Shown: positions 25,266 through 34,566, counted from the stretch's first letter. The stretch: DNA of 64,000 nt from JAAYED01 sp040772225 (GCA_040772225.1 JAXGYO010000003.1:558001-622000), one strand, 5' to 3'. Program-made: numbers and translations. The notes: generated by a model not told the origin, from the letters alone.

Positions 25266-27179
25266 ATGGAATGGTATGCTATGGATCTCCATGTGCATAC
25301 CCCGGCCTCAAAAGATTATCAAGACGAGGGCGTTACTTATCTCGACATTCTACACAAGGCCGAAGCCGAGGGCCTTTCGATTTTAGCCTTTACCGATCAT
25401 AACTCGGTCGCCGGGTATGCGCAGATGGTGCGCGAGATCGACGATTTGACGCGCTGGGAAGAGGCAGACCGGCTGCGTCCCGAAGAAAAGGCGCGTCTGG
25501 ACGAATACCGCCGCCTGATGGACAAACTGCTGGTGCTGCCTGGTTTCGAGCTCACGGCCACCTTTGGCTTTCATGTCATCGGCCTTTTCGAGCCCGGAAC
25601 GCCTGTGCGCAGCCTGGAGCATGTGCTGCTGGACCTCAACGTGCCAGTGGCCCTGCTGGAAAAGGGCGAGACCGAGGTGGGGCCAACGGTGGATGTCATC
25701 ACTGCCTACGAGGTGATGGCTGAGGCGGGCGCCATCGTGATGGCGCCGCATGCCAACTCGACACACGGTGTGGCGATGTTCGGCATCAGCTTTGGGGGCC
25801 AGACGCGCATCGCCTACACCCAGGACCCCAACCTGCACGCGCTGGAGGTGACTGATCTCGAGGGCGGCAAGCGCAGGCGCACCACCGCGTCCTTTTTCGA
25901 TGGCAGCAAGCCCCAGTATCCTCGCCGGATGCACTGCATTCAGGGCTCGGATGCACATCGCATCAAGGGTGAGGGCAAGAATCTGGGAGTTGGTGAACGG
26001 GCGACGGAGGTTTTTCTTCCAGAGCTCAGTTTTGCCGCGCTCAAGCAGCTTTTTCTCGGCGATGACTTTGCCCGCACGCGGCCGTACCGGCGAACGGCAC
26101 AGCCATTTGATCACGTTGAGGCCGCCCGCGCTCAAGGTCCGACGCTGGTCCAGTCCTTTCACGAGAATATGACTCGGGCCGGCGGTAACCTGCACGCCAT
26201 CGTGCGCGATGCCGTAGCCTTTGCCAACACCAACGGCGGCACCATCTATGTCGGACTGAGCGCCAACCAGCGCGTCAAGCCCAAGGGGGTGGACAACGCG
26301 TCCCAGGCTCTCAAGGCACTGCGGGAGGAGATCTCGCGGCAGGTCACGCCGCCGCTGGAAGTGAGCCTGGACACGCTCAAGTCAGGCGACGTCGATATTG
26401 TGCGGATCGGAGTGCCCCGGGGCAGGGAACGCCCTTATGTCATGGAGGGCAGTAGATTCTATATCCGCAAAGAGGCAGAGACCAGCCTCGCCGTGCGGGA
26501 TGAGATCATGACACTTCTGCGTGAGGCACTGGCTGAGACCGGGGAGCTCGAGGGAGCGGCCGACACGGGGTCCGACACGGCATCTGCGGAGACGAAAGAG
26601 GGCAGGGGGCAGTCTCCGTCGCAGGAAAAGACAAGCAGGGAGGAGCCGCAAGCCAGATCTGGCCAGAGCAGCGGCCGGCCCAGTGCGTCGCGACGGCGCA
26701 GCAGCAAGGCCTCCGGAGGCGACTCTGAGGAGAGTGGTGCAAAGGCGACCGACGTCGCAGTTGAGGTGGAGGAGGTCGCGGAGCGCGACACCGCCGGCAG
26801 CACGGGCCATTCTGATGCGGAGCTGGCGATCGAGGCGCCTCGGACGGGCGTGGAGATCTATGAGACCATCGTCCGCCAGGGCACACAGTACCATACCATG
26901 CGTGATCTGCGGGATGGCAGTCTGGTGCACAATGTGACGCGCACTTCAGCGCGGCGGCTCTGGCGATATGCCATTGCCCTGCATGAAAAAGGCACCTTTG
27001 GCGAAGACAAAGTCGAGTGGAAAGATGGTCTGGGGCTGTGGCACAAGTATCTGCGTTCTGGCAAGCCTCACTATGACCTGGTGCAAAAGGACAAGGCCGG
27101 TGTGGCCCACATCTACTATGGGGTCTCAGAGGACGGTGTCCACGGCGCCTGGCGCGCACTGGTGGGCGAGCACGAGTGA
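25266..27179 (+). CDS. PHP domain - AlbA_2 (Schlafen-like) - novel C-terminal domain protein
   Basis: A 637-residue multidomain protein. Residues 1-270 are a PHP-type metal-dependent phosphoesterase (MDLHVHTPASKD, AFTDHNSVAGY, ending in HCIQGSDAH). Residues 300-415 are an AlbA_2/Schlafen-like nucleic-acid-binding domain (AVAFANTNGGTIYVGLS). Residues 420-520 are a low-complexity Ser/Glu/Arg linker. Residues 527-637 form a conserved-looking unknown domain (GTQYHTMRDLRDG, TSARRLWRYAIALHEKG). The start at 25266 follows the lon stop by 1 bp; the stop overlaps the next gene (GTGA). The architecture suggests a nuclease or RNA-acting enzyme, but function is not known. Confidence 0.78.
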   Translation: MEWYAMDLHVHTPASKDYQDEGVTYLDILHKAEAEGLSILAFTDHNSVAGYAQMVREIDDLTRWEEADRLRPEEKARLDEYRRLMDKLLVLPGFELTATFGFHVIGLFEPGTPVRSLEHVLLDLNVPVALLEKGETEVGPTVDVITAYEVMAEAGAIVMAPHANSTHGVAMFGISFGGQTRIAYTQDPNLHALEVTDLEGGKRRRTTASFFDGSKPQYPRRMHCIQGSDAHRIKGEGKNLGVGERATEVFLPELSFAALKQLFLGDDFARTRPYRRTAQPFDHVEAARAQGPTLVQSFHENMTRAGGNLHAIVRDAVAFANTNGGTIYVGLSANQRVKPKGVDNASQALKALREEISRQVTPPLEVSLDTLKSGDVDIVRIGVPRGRERPYVMEGSRFYIRKEAETSLAVRDEIMTLLREALAETGELEGAADTGSDTASAETKEGRGQSPSQEKTSREEPQARSGQSSGRPSASRRRSSKASGGDSEESGAKATDVAVEVEEVAERDTAGSTGHSDAELAIEAPRTGVEIYETIVRQGTQYHTMRDLRDGSLVHNVTRTSARRLWRYAIALHEKGTFGEDKVEWKDGLGLWHKYLRSGKPHYDLVQKDKAGVAHIYYGVSEDGVHGAWRALVGEHE

Positions 27180-27614
27180 GCGAGGCCGATAGGGCGGGCA
27201 ACTGCATCGCCATCCGTCCGTTTGAGATGTCGGACTATGATGCGGTGTTGGCGCTGTGGCGATCAGGGGCGCCGGGCATTGAGCTAGGCCCCTTCTGACA
27301 GCCGCGCTGAAGTCGCGAAGTGCCAGCGGGACCGGGAGCTGTTCCTGGTTGCGTTGCTCGATGAGTGCATCGTGGGCGTGGTCATGGGGGGATGGGGCGG
27401 ACGGCGCGGATGGATCCATCATCTGGCTGTTTCGCCGCAAGCCCGAGGGCAAGGCATCGCCCGCGCCCTGGTGTGCGATCTGGAGGAGCGCCTGGCTCGC
27501 GTTGGCTGCCTCAAGGTAAATCTGCTCGTGCGACAGGAGAACAGCGCAGCGCGGAGCCTGTATACCGCGCTAGGCTACTCTGAATCGCCCAGCCTGCTGG
27601 TTATGGGTAAATAA
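27176..27614 (+). pseudogene. GNAT acetyltransferase interrupted by a +1 frameshift
   Basis: The N-terminal part starts at GTG 27176, overlapping the previous stop, and reads IAIRPFEMSDYDAVLALWRS...GIELGP; it meets TGA at 27296. The rest, SDSRAEVAKCQRDRELFLVA onward, continues one base later and includes the acetyl-CoA loop VSPQARGQGIARALV and SLYTALGYSES. Skipping one T after CCC (27290-27293) restores a single GNAT of normal length. CCC-U is a known slippery context for +1 shifting, but an indel mutation or base-call error is simpler. Confidence 0.8.
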
Positions 27615-27689
27615 CTCTGTCCGGCCGCAGGGCAGTGAATACGGCTGTGGGGTTGCCGTGCGCGACCGTGGATAGAGAGGTTGGTTGCT

Positions 27690-28628
27690 ATGTTCGAGAT
27701 CGCTTTTCTGGGCACGTCAGCCTCCGCTCCTTCCGTGGAGCGGGGTCTCTCATCTGCCCTTGTCCTATATCGCGACCAGCGTTTCATGGTCGATTGCGGA
27801 GAGGGCACGCAGCGGCAGCTGCTGCGCAGCCGGCTCGGCTTTCGCAAGATTGACAAGATTCTGTTGACGCATGGCCATCTGGACCATATTCTTGGACTGG
27901 GTGGCTTGGCCTCGACCTTTTCTCGCTGGGAGTCCATCGACGAGCTAACCATCTATGGCGGGCAATGGGCGCTTCAGCGCGTCAAGGACCTGATGGATGT
28001 AGTGCTGCGCGGAGGCGAGGTAGACACGCAGATCGTCTATGTGCCTGTGCATCCTGGCCCGGTGTGGTCAGGCGATGGCATGCAGATCACTGCTTTTCCG
28101 GTGGTGCACCGAGGGCCGGGCTGTTTTGGCTATGTCTTTGAGGAGCCAGCCCGGCGGCCATTCCTCGCTGAGCGTGCGGAGGAGCTCGGCGTGCCTCGGG
28201 GCCCCGAGCGCAAACGATTGGTGCAGGGGGACACAATCGTCCTGGCCGACGGGCGTCGTATCGCGCCAGAGGATGTGCTGGGCGAGTCGATAGAAGGGGT
28301 CCGTTTGGTGCACGTCGGTGATGCCGGGCGAACGGACAATCTGGTTGAGGTCTGCCAGGGTGCCGATGCTCTGGTTATAGAGTCCACCTATGCCGATCGT
28401 GACGCCGATATGGCCGATCGCTTTGGACATCTTACGGCTGCGCGTGCGGCCCGCCTGGCGCGCGATGCTGGCGTAGCCCATTTGTTGCTGGTGCATATCT
28501 CGCGTCGCTATTCCGAGCGCGAGATCTTGCGTGAAGCGCAGGAGATTTTTCCAAATACCATCGTCCCGCGGGATCTGGATCACTTTCGCGTCACCCGCGG
28601 CCGGGTCGATGTGGTCGAGCCGGAGTAG
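27690..28628 (+). CDS. rnz: Ribonuclease Z
   Basis: A 312-residue metallo-beta-lactamase-fold tRNA 3'-endonuclease. The zinc motif is LLTHGHLDHILGLGG (HxHxDH), preceded by MVDCGEGTQRQLLRS; later ligands appear in VHVGDAGRTDN and the terminal LLLVHISRRYS. It removes 3' trailers from tRNA precursors. The ATG at 27690 has AGAGAGG about 9 nt upstream. The length and order of motifs match the short form. Confidence 0.93.
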   Translation: MFEIAFLGTSASAPSVERGLSSALVLYRDQRFMVDCGEGTQRQLLRSRLGFRKIDKILLTHGHLDHILGLGGLASTFSRWESIDELTIYGGQWALQRVKDLMDVVLRGGEVDTQIVYVPVHPGPVWSGDGMQITAFPVVHRGPGCFGYVFEEPARRPFLAERAEELGVPRGPERKRLVQGDTIVLADGRRIAPEDVLGESIEGVRLVHVGDAGRTDNLVEVCQGADALVIESTYADRDADMADRFGHLTAARAARLARDAGVAHLLLVHISRRYSEREILREAQEIFPNTIVPRDLDHFRVTRGRVDVVEPE

Positions 28629-28669
28629 GATTGCGTGGCTGAACGGGCCCCCATGGTGTGGAGGACAGG

Positions 28670-29476
28670 GTGAGCGAACTGGTCTTTCTCAAGCTCGGCG
28701 GCTCACTGATCACGGACAAGTTGCGTTTCGAGACGCCCCGAACCGTTGTGATCGAGCGGATGGCGCGAGAGATTCACAACGCACTGTCCGTCCGACCTGA
28801 CCTGTCGCTGGTGCTCGGCCATGGCAGCGGCTCCTTCGGGCACTTTGCTGCCGACCGGTACAAGGTGCACAAAGGAAACCTGGAGGATTGGCGCGGGTAC
28901 GCGGAGACGGCGGCTGCAGCGCAACGGCTGAACAGGCTTGTTGTCGATGCAATGTTGGGGGTGGGTGTGCCGGTGGTATCGCTGCAACCCTCCGCCTCGG
29001 CGCGCTGTAGCGCCGGCGAACTCGTGGAACTGAACCTGGATCCGGTTACCACGCTTCTGGACAGGAGGCTGGTGCCGGTGGTGTATGGCGACGTGGCACT
29101 GGATAGTGCGCAGGGCTGCACCATCCTGTCCACCGAGCAGATCTTTGCCTATATGGCGCGCGTGCTTTGCCCCTCGCGCATAATCATGGCTGGCGAGGTT
29201 GCGGGGGTGTACTCGGGCGATCCGCACCGCGACACGATTGTCCGACTGGTGCCCTCCATCACGGCGCACAACTATGCCCAGGTGGAGGAGATGCTCTCCG
29301 CCTCCTTCGGTGTTGACGTCACGGGGGGGATGCTCACCAAAGTGCGTTCGCTGTTTGCGCTCGCCACAGAGATGCCCGGATTGCAGGTCCGGATCGTGAC
29401 CGGCCGAACGCCGCAGATTGTGGAAAGGGTCCTGGCCGGCGCCGACGCGGAAGAGGGTACGCTGCTAGAGTACTGA
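28670..29476 (+). CDS. Isopentenyl phosphate kinase
   Basis: A 268-residue amino-acid-kinase-fold enzyme. The start FLKLGGSLITDK, the loop VLGHGSGSFGHFAADRY with the diagnostic His, and VDVTGGMLTKVRSL match isopentenyl phosphate kinase, which makes isopentenyl diphosphate from the monophosphate in the alternative mevalonate pathway. The family is best known in archaea and in Chloroflexota such as Roseiflexus. The GTG at 28670 has GGAGG 5 nt upstream; a GTG four codons earlier is possible. Confidence 0.88.
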   Translation: MSELVFLKLGGSLITDKLRFETPRTVVIERMAREIHNALSVRPDLSLVLGHGSGSFGHFAADRYKVHKGNLEDWRGYAETAAAAQRLNRLVVDAMLGVGVPVVSLQPSASARCSAGELVELNLDPVTTLLDRRLVPVVYGDVALDSAQGCTILSTEQIFAYMARVLCPSRIIMAGEVAGVYSGDPHRDTIVRLVPSITAHNYAQVEEMLSASFGVDVTGGMLTKVRSLFALATEMPGLQVRIVTGRTPQIVERVLAGADAEEGTLLEY

Positions 29477-29547
29477 TTTCGTGTGCCCGGTGAGTACAGC
29501 GTTGGATCTCATGAGTCACCCAGGCACACACCAGAGGAAGTAGAACT

Positions 29548-30582
29548 ATGACGGGCTTTGTGTCCTTTATTGTGATCTTTAGCCTCCTGATCTTTGTGCA
29601 CGAGCTGGGCCACCTGCTCGCAGCCAAGGCGACGGGCGTATATGTCGAAGAATTCGGCTTTGGTTACCCACCGCGCCTGGCCCGATTGGGAGAGTGGCGC
29701 GGGACAGCGATTACCCTGAACTGGATCCCCTTTGGCGGCTTTGTCCGTATGCACGAGGACGAGCCCGGTGTTGCGGGCGGCCTCGCCGGCAAGAGTCGCA
29801 AGGTGCGCGCCTTTGTGTTCGCGGCTGGTTCGCTCATGAACCTGTTGCTGGCCATTGTGCTGTTCACTGTGCTCTTTCTGGTCGGCGCGCTCACACCTGT
29901 GGACAAGGCCGGGGCCGGCATCTACTTTGTGGCGCCTGACTCTCCTGCGGAGATGGCGGGCATCACCGTGGGCGATACGATCCTGAGCATTGGCGGCGAG
30001 CCGGTCGACGATGTCAACGAGGCCGTGGCCTTGATTCAGGCGAGCCTTGGCCAGCAGGTGGAGATTGTTCTGAGCCGGAACGGGCAGATTCTTGAGCCAG
30101 TGGTGGTGACGCCGCGGCTGAATCCGCCGGAAGACGAGGGCTCACTGGGGGTCGCCCTCGATCTCCCCCTCGAGCGGCAGGCCTACTCGCTGGGTGAGGC
30201 CATCCCAAGGGGCTTGCAGACCACCTGGCGTATGGTGCAGGGGCTCTATCTGGCGCTGCGCTCGGCCATTAGCGGCGAGACCGCTCTTGAGCTCAGCGGG
30301 CCGGTGGGCATCTACCAGCATACTGCGCAGGCTGCGCGATCTGGCATCGAGCAACTCATTGAGCTAACAGGGATGTTGAGCGTAAATCTGTTCATGCTCA
30401 ATCTCCTTCCCCTGCCAGCGCTAGACGGCGGCCGCCTGATCTTTGTCCTGCTGGAGTGGATTCGCGGAGGCAGGCGGGTGCCAGCCGAGAAGGAGGGCCT
30501 TGTTCACCTCGTCGGGATGATGCTCCTGATCGCCGCCATGGCCCTGGTGACATACGCGGACATTCGCAAACTGATTGGATAG
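29548..30582 (+). CDS. rseP: RseP-type site-2 metalloprotease (M50B)
   Basis: A 344-residue intramembrane zinc protease. The active-site motif HELGHLLAAKA lies in TM1 (residues 13-17), followed by GYPPRL, a PDZ domain (about residues 110-190: VAPDSPAEMAGITVGDTILS), and the third zinc ligand region NLLPLPALDGGRL near the C-terminus. It cleaves membrane-bound anti-sigma factors or signal peptides within the membrane. It shares a long plus-strand run with rnz and the isopentenyl phosphate kinase. An ECF sigma system exists 16 kb away. Confidence 0.93.
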   Translation: MTGFVSFIVIFSLLIFVHELGHLLAAKATGVYVEEFGFGYPPRLARLGEWRGTAITLNWIPFGGFVRMHEDEPGVAGGLAGKSRKVRAFVFAAGSLMNLLLAIVLFTVLFLVGALTPVDKAGAGIYFVAPDSPAEMAGITVGDTILSIGGEPVDDVNEAVALIQASLGQQVEIVLSRNGQILEPVVVTPRLNPPEDEGSLGVALDLPLERQAYSLGEAIPRGLQTTWRMVQGLYLALRSAISGETALELSGPVGIYQHTAQAARSGIEQLIELTGMLSVNLFMLNLLPLPALDGGRLIFVLLEWIRGGRRVPAEKEGLVHLVGMMLLIAAMALVTYADIRKLIG

Positions 30583-30650
30583 GCAATGGGTGTGATGATC
30601 ATTCGCCAGTGGCGCCGCCGCTCGCGCTGTGGCAACGGGGGAACGATAGG

Positions 30651-31784
30651 ATGACAGAAGAGTTCAAGACCGCGCTTCAGGAACTGGCCTCGCTCAGGGG
30701 TGAGGTAGGTCGGGCGCTTATCGTACGCTTTTCAGGGGCCGGACCGGATGATATCGCGTTATTCCGTGAGGGTTTTCCCCGGGTGTCGGATGCGGTCCGC
30801 CGCGCTGCGCTTGCCAGCATGGTGGAGAGCGCCGAGACAGACTTTGAGCTGGACTTTAGGGGGCTGTATCGCGTCGCGCTGGACGACGTGCTGCCGGAGG
30901 TGCGTCGTCTGGCCATCGAAGGGCTGTGGGAGGATGAGCGGCTCGATCTGATGCGCAGGCTGATTACCCTTCTCGAGTCCGACCCCAGCGATATGGTTCG
31001 CGCCGCGGCAGCGACCTCCCTTGGGCGATACGTCTATATGGCCGAGTGCGATGACCTGGACAGGGCTCGCGGGGATTGCGTGCGGGAGGCACTGGAGCGC
31101 GCCCACGCCAGCCAGTCGCTGGAGGTCGCCCGCCGCGCGCTCGAGTCGCTGGCTTTTATCAGTGAAGAGCCCATTACGCGGCTGATCGACGCCGCCTATG
31201 CGCACTCGGATCCCTTGATGCGGCAGAGCGCGCTCTTTGCCATGGGGCGAAGCGCAGATCGTTTCTGGTCTGAGACCGTGCTGGCCGAGCTCCACAGTGA
31301 CGAGGCTGCAATGCGCTACGAGGCCGCCCGTGCCTCGGGAGAGATGCGACTCACTCGGGCATTGCCCGTGTTGGCACGGCTCATCCTTGGTGATCGCGAT
31401 GTCGAGGTACAGGCAATGGCGGTCTGGGCCATGGGTGAGATTGGCGGCAAGCGTGCGCGCCAACTGCTCGAGCGTCTCGCAGAGGGCGAGGACGAGGCCC
31501 TCAGCCTGGCGGCGCAGGAGGCGTTGGACGGGCTGGGCTTTGCCAACCCTGATTTCGATATGTTCATCTTCGAGGCCGAGGATGAAGAGAGTGTGCTGCA
31601 GGGCCATCACGGACATACGCATGATGAGTTGGACGTTGAGGATGCCGACGATGAGCCAGACGCCGAGGATGACGGCGTCTTGACAGAGTATCGCCGGCTC
31701 TTTGAGCGCTACATGGACGAAGATGACGACTCGGACGATGCCGATGAGGATGATTGGCTGGACGACTTTATAGAGCAGGACTAG
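30651..31784 (+). CDS. HEAT-repeat protein with acidic C-terminus
   Basis: A 377-residue all-helical protein with about six HEAT/PBS-lyase-like repeats (SDPSDMVRAAAATSLGRY, SDPLMRQSALFAMGRS, GDRDVEVQAMAVWAMGEIGG). A strongly acidic tail (residues 310-377) contains a HGHTH stretch and runs of Asp/Glu. Probably a cytoplasmic scaffold; partner unknown. The ATG at 30651 is chosen over an in-frame extension to 30456, which would run into the region just after rseP and has no ribosome site. AcyP starts 4 bp after its stop. Confidence 0.8.
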   Translation: MTEEFKTALQELASLRGEVGRALIVRFSGAGPDDIALFREGFPRVSDAVRRAALASMVESAETDFELDFRGLYRVALDDVLPEVRRLAIEGLWEDERLDLMRRLITLLESDPSDMVRAAAATSLGRYVYMAECDDLDRARGDCVREALERAHASQSLEVARRALESLAFISEEPITRLIDAAYAHSDPLMRQSALFAMGRSADRFWSETVLAELHSDEAAMRYEAARASGEMRLTRALPVLARLILGDRDVEVQAMAVWAMGEIGGKRARQLLERLAEGEDEALSLAAQEALDGLGFANPDFDMFIFEAEDEESVLQGHHGHTHDELDVEDADDEPDAEDDGVLTEYRRLFERYMDEDDDSDDADEDDWLDDFIEQD

Positions 31785-31787
31785 GCG

Positions 31788-32102
31788 ATGAGCGGCAGCA
31801 TTGCGTGTGCGTCGCAGGATCATGCGCCTGGCGTGCAGATGCGGGCGGTGGTGAGCGGATGCGTGCAGGGTGTAAGCTTTAGGTTCTACACGCGGCAGCA
31901 GGCGCAAAGGCTTGGACTGACAGGGTGGGTTAGGAACGAGGCCGATGGCACCGTCCACGTTCTGGCACAGGGCCCGCGAGCTACACTGCTATCGCTGCTC
32001 GGCTGGCTCAATCGCGGACCAGGCCCGGCCGAGGTGACCGGTGTCCAGGTGTCGTGGGAGGATATCCAGGTGCCGTATTCCGGCTTTGAGGTGCGCTACT
32101 AG
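31788..32102 (+). CDS. acyP: Acylphosphatase
   Basis: A 104-residue protein. The core VVSGCVQGVSFRFYTRQQA carries the catalytic Arg, and GWVRNEADGTVHVLAQG the catalytic Asn. It ends FEVRY as the family does. It hydrolyses acyl phosphates. The normal length is about 90, so the first 14-17 residues may be untranslated and the true start an internal ATG (31839). It is the middle of a tight run (4 bp and 0 bp to its neighbours). Confidence 0.9.
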   Translation: MSGSIACASQDHAPGVQMRAVVSGCVQGVSFRFYTRQQAQRLGLTGWVRNEADGTVHVLAQGPRATLLSLLGWLNRGPGPAEVTGVQVSWEDIQVPYSGFEVRY

Positions 32103-33302
32103 ATGAAAGGCAAGCCCGAGCGGGTTGCGTGGGCTGTGTTGCTGACTGCCTTTGCTGTCTTTGTGGTATTGGCCGTCAGTATCCCGCTCGCGATCCGCTG
32201 GAATCGCTTGTATGCAACGGAGGCCCGCACCGCTACCGTCGAGTCACTCGTGGGTACGGTGGTGGTCGAGGAACCGGTGGGCACAGGCCCGATCCCCCTG
32301 GGTAAGGGCCAGAGCAGGGTGGTCCCCGAGGGCACTGTGATCTATGCCGATGATACAGCCGAGGCGGTGGTTACGTTTTTTGACCACAGCTTTATGCGGA
32401 TGTTCTCCGGAGCGGCGGTCCGCCTGGAGCGCTTGAGCTCGCCGCGGCACGAGGAGAGCGAGCTACCTACCACAATCCGGCTCAATCATCTCGCCGGACG
32501 GATTCGCATCGGGACGGCGCTCGCCGCGGGCAAGGCGCTCGACTTTACGGTGGCCACTGTCTATGGCGCCATTGCGCTCGCTGAAGATGGCAGTTACGCG
32601 GTTGAGGTGGGCGATGCGCGCACCGAGGTGACGTCGTACCGAGGCTATGCGGACGTGACTGCCCAGGGCGAGACCGTGCGTGTTGAGGCACGGCAGCGCA
32701 CAGAGGTTGTCCAGGGTTACGCGCCAGAGCTACCGGTGGGGGCGGCGCGCAACCTGATTGTGAACGGCGAGTTCTCCGAGCCCCTGGACGAGTGGCGCAT
32801 CTTTAACGACCAGGGAACCGATGGCGGTGACGTCGATGGCCAGGCAGAACTGGTGGTGGACGGTGGCCGTGAGGCAATCCGCCTCTCCCGCACGGGCGGG
32901 CAAGGGAATCACTGCGAGACGATCCTGGAGCAGTCGATTGAGGCCCCGGTGCCGGACCCGGCCACGACGCTCATGGTGCGGGCGACCGTCAAGGTGCGCT
33001 ACCAGGGGCTTTCCGGCGGGGGGTATCTGGCGTCAGAGTATCCGTTGATGATCCGTATCACCTATCGCGATGTGTACGACAGCGAGGCTGAGTGGATTCA
33101 AGGCTTTTACTATGAGAATCCGGCCGGCAGCCCCACCACTTTTGGCCTGGAGATCCCGCGAGATCGCTGGTACCTGTTCGAATCCGAGAACCTGCTGGAG
33201 GTGCTGCCCATCAGCCCCTACCGTATCATCAAAATCCGCGTGTATGCGGCGGGGTGGGACTATGACAGCCTGATCTCAGACATCAGCTTGATCGTTGAGT
33301 AG
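32103..33302 (+). CDS. Membrane-anchored FecR-like domain protein
   Basis: A 399-residue protein with one N-terminal membrane helix (about residues 10-32) and an extracytoplasmic remainder. Residues 45-200 resemble the FecR domain (GTVIYADDTAEAVVTFFDHS, then FTVATVYGAIAL), and residues 215-399 form a beta-rich, carbohydrate-binding-like module starting NLIVNGEFSEPLDEW. It may be a signal-sensing or wall-associated protein; no partner sigma factor is next to it. It begins directly after the acyP stop. Confidence 0.72.
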   Translation: MKGKPERVAWAVLLTAFAVFVVLAVSIPLAIRWNRLYATEARTATVESLVGTVVVEEPVGTGPIPLGKGQSRVVPEGTVIYADDTAEAVVTFFDHSFMRMFSGAAVRLERLSSPRHEESELPTTIRLNHLAGRIRIGTALAAGKALDFTVATVYGAIALAEDGSYAVEVGDARTEVTSYRGYADVTAQGETVRVEARQRTEVVQGYAPELPVGAARNLIVNGEFSEPLDEWRIFNDQGTDGGDVDGQAELVVDGGREAIRLSRTGGQGNHCETILEQSIEAPVPDPATTLMVRATVKVRYQGLSGGGYLASEYPLMIRITYRDVYDSEAEWIQGFYYENPAGSPTTFGLEIPRDRWYLFESENLLEVLPISPYRIIKIRVYAAGWDYDSLISDISLIVE

Positions 33303-33842
33303 GCCTCTGGGTGGATGCAGATCGCGCAACTGAGCCATGTACAGGGTCCGGATATCGGACAGGATCCGGTGGTAATCGGCAGCGCGATAGTCAGGATAAG
33401 TCCACGGCAGGGGGGTGAACTGCCGGTCGCGGTAGAGCAATGTGACCTCAGCATAGATGCCCTGTGCAAGATAGATGCGATGGGCCTGGTCTTTGGTCGT
33501 AGCAAGCACGAGTTTGCCGCCGCAGACATAGCCGGGATCGAGATTGATCGTCCTGCGGCCGCTCTTGCGGCACGCATCCTCCACCCCGTTTGTCCCTACC
33601 TTGATACGGGCCAGGTCCCCCGGATCGATGAGCTTGCTGGCGCTGACAAACCGGCGCAGGATGTGCGGCCCCAGTTCGGGGGTGTAATAGTCGGTGTAGG
33701 TAAAGGGCAGATCTGGACTAATATAGTCCAGTGGGCCATAGTGTCGCGCGAGAGCCTCCTGTGCGTGCTCAAAGGCCTCGGGGCGAGCTGATAGCATCGC
33801 GACGATCAGTTTGACCGGCAGCGGCTCCCGGATGTCTCCCAA
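33276..33842 (-). CDS. DUF4416 family protein
   Basis: A 188-residue protein matching DUF4416: GDIREPLPVKLIVAMLSARP at the start, YYTPELGPHILRRFVS in the middle and INLDPGYVCGGKLVLATTKD followed by FTPLPWTYPDYRA. Function unknown; the family is common in anaerobes and thermophiles. A TTG start at 33842 with GGGGAGG 6 nt upstream fits better than the longer frame. Its 3' end overlaps the convergent FecR-like gene by 27 bp. Confidence 0.78.
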   Translation of the reverse strand: MGDIREPLPVKLIVAMLSARPEAFEHAQEALARHYGPLDYISPDLPFTYTDYYTPELGPHILRRFVSASKLIDPGDLARIKVGTNGVEDACRKSGRRTINLDPGYVCGGKLVLATTKDQAHRIYLAQGIYAEVTLLYRDRQFTPLPWTYPDYRAADYHRILSDIRTLYMAQLRDLHPPRGLLNDQADV

Positions 33843-33861
33843 AAGGGGCCTCCCCGTACAA

Positions 33862-34566
33862 CTAAAAGCCCAGGCCACGTTCCTTCATGCTGAGGTAGGA
33901 TTGAGTGCCACCAATGATGAGATGATCCAATACCTGGATATCCAGCAGCGCCCCGGCTTTAACAGCATCCCGGGTGACCTGGATGTCATCGGCGGAGGGG
34001 CTGGTGTCGCCGCTGGGGTGGTTGTGGGCCAGGATGATGCTGGGCGCATTATCCCTCACGGCATCCGCGAATAGCTCGGACATCCGGATCATGGACGCGT
34101 TGACATTGCCGCGATACACAACCACCGCCCTTTGGACACGGTTGCGTGTGTCCAGGAGGAGGACGTGCATTTCCTCCTGGCTGAGACCGGCCATTCTGCC
34201 GGCGAAGATGTTGGCTGCATCGGCCGGGCTGGAGATTCGGGCGCGCGCATCGGTGTCGGTGGCGACCAGGCGTTTGCCGAGCTCCAGCGCCGCCTGGATC
34301 TGCGAGGCTTTGGCCAGGCCAATGCCATCGACTGTACACAACTCGGCGATGCTCGCTCGGGCGACGCCCGGAAGGCCCTCAAAGGCATTGATGACCCGTT
34401 GCGCCAGGCTCAGGACGTTCTCCTTGCGAGATCCCGTGCGCAATGCGATCGCCAGCAGTTCGGCGTTGGAGAGCGCGCTCGCGCCATAGTACTCTAGCCG
34501 CTCACGAGGCCGGTCGTTGATGGGCATCTCTTTGAGCAATGTGTGGTACGATGTATCTGTCATCAT
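33862..34566 (-). CDS. radC: RadC family JAB-domain protein
   Basis: A 234-residue protein with an N-terminal helix-hairpin-helix region (IAELCTVDGIGLAKASQIQA) and a C-terminal MPN/JAB domain with the metal motif AHNHPSGDTSPSADD. It is historically called DNA repair protein RadC, but its enzymatic role remains unsettled. GGAG lies just before the ATG at 34566. The stop is 20 bp upstream of the DUF4416 start, so both may be co-transcribed. Confidence 0.92.
   Translation of the reverse strand: MMTDTSYHTLLKEMPINDRPRERLEYYGASALSNAELLAIALRTGSRKENVLSLAQRVINAFEGLPGVARASIAELCTVDGIGLAKASQIQAALELGKRLVATDTDARARISSPADAANIFAGRMAGLSQEEMHVLLLDTRNRVQRAVVVYRGNVNASMIRMSELFADAVRDNAPSIILAHNHPSGDTSPSADDIQVTRDAVKAGALLDIQVLDHLIIGGTQSYLSMKERGLGF

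Noticed and set aside
27296..27298. Third in-frame TGA as a Sec codon (GNAT gene)
   Set aside because: The homologous protein continues in a different frame after this TGA, so it is a frameshift, not recoding.
30456..30650. N-terminal extension of the HEAT-repeat protein into rseP
   Set aside because: It overlaps the rseP 3' end, lacks a ribosome site, and its composition differs from the HEAT domain.
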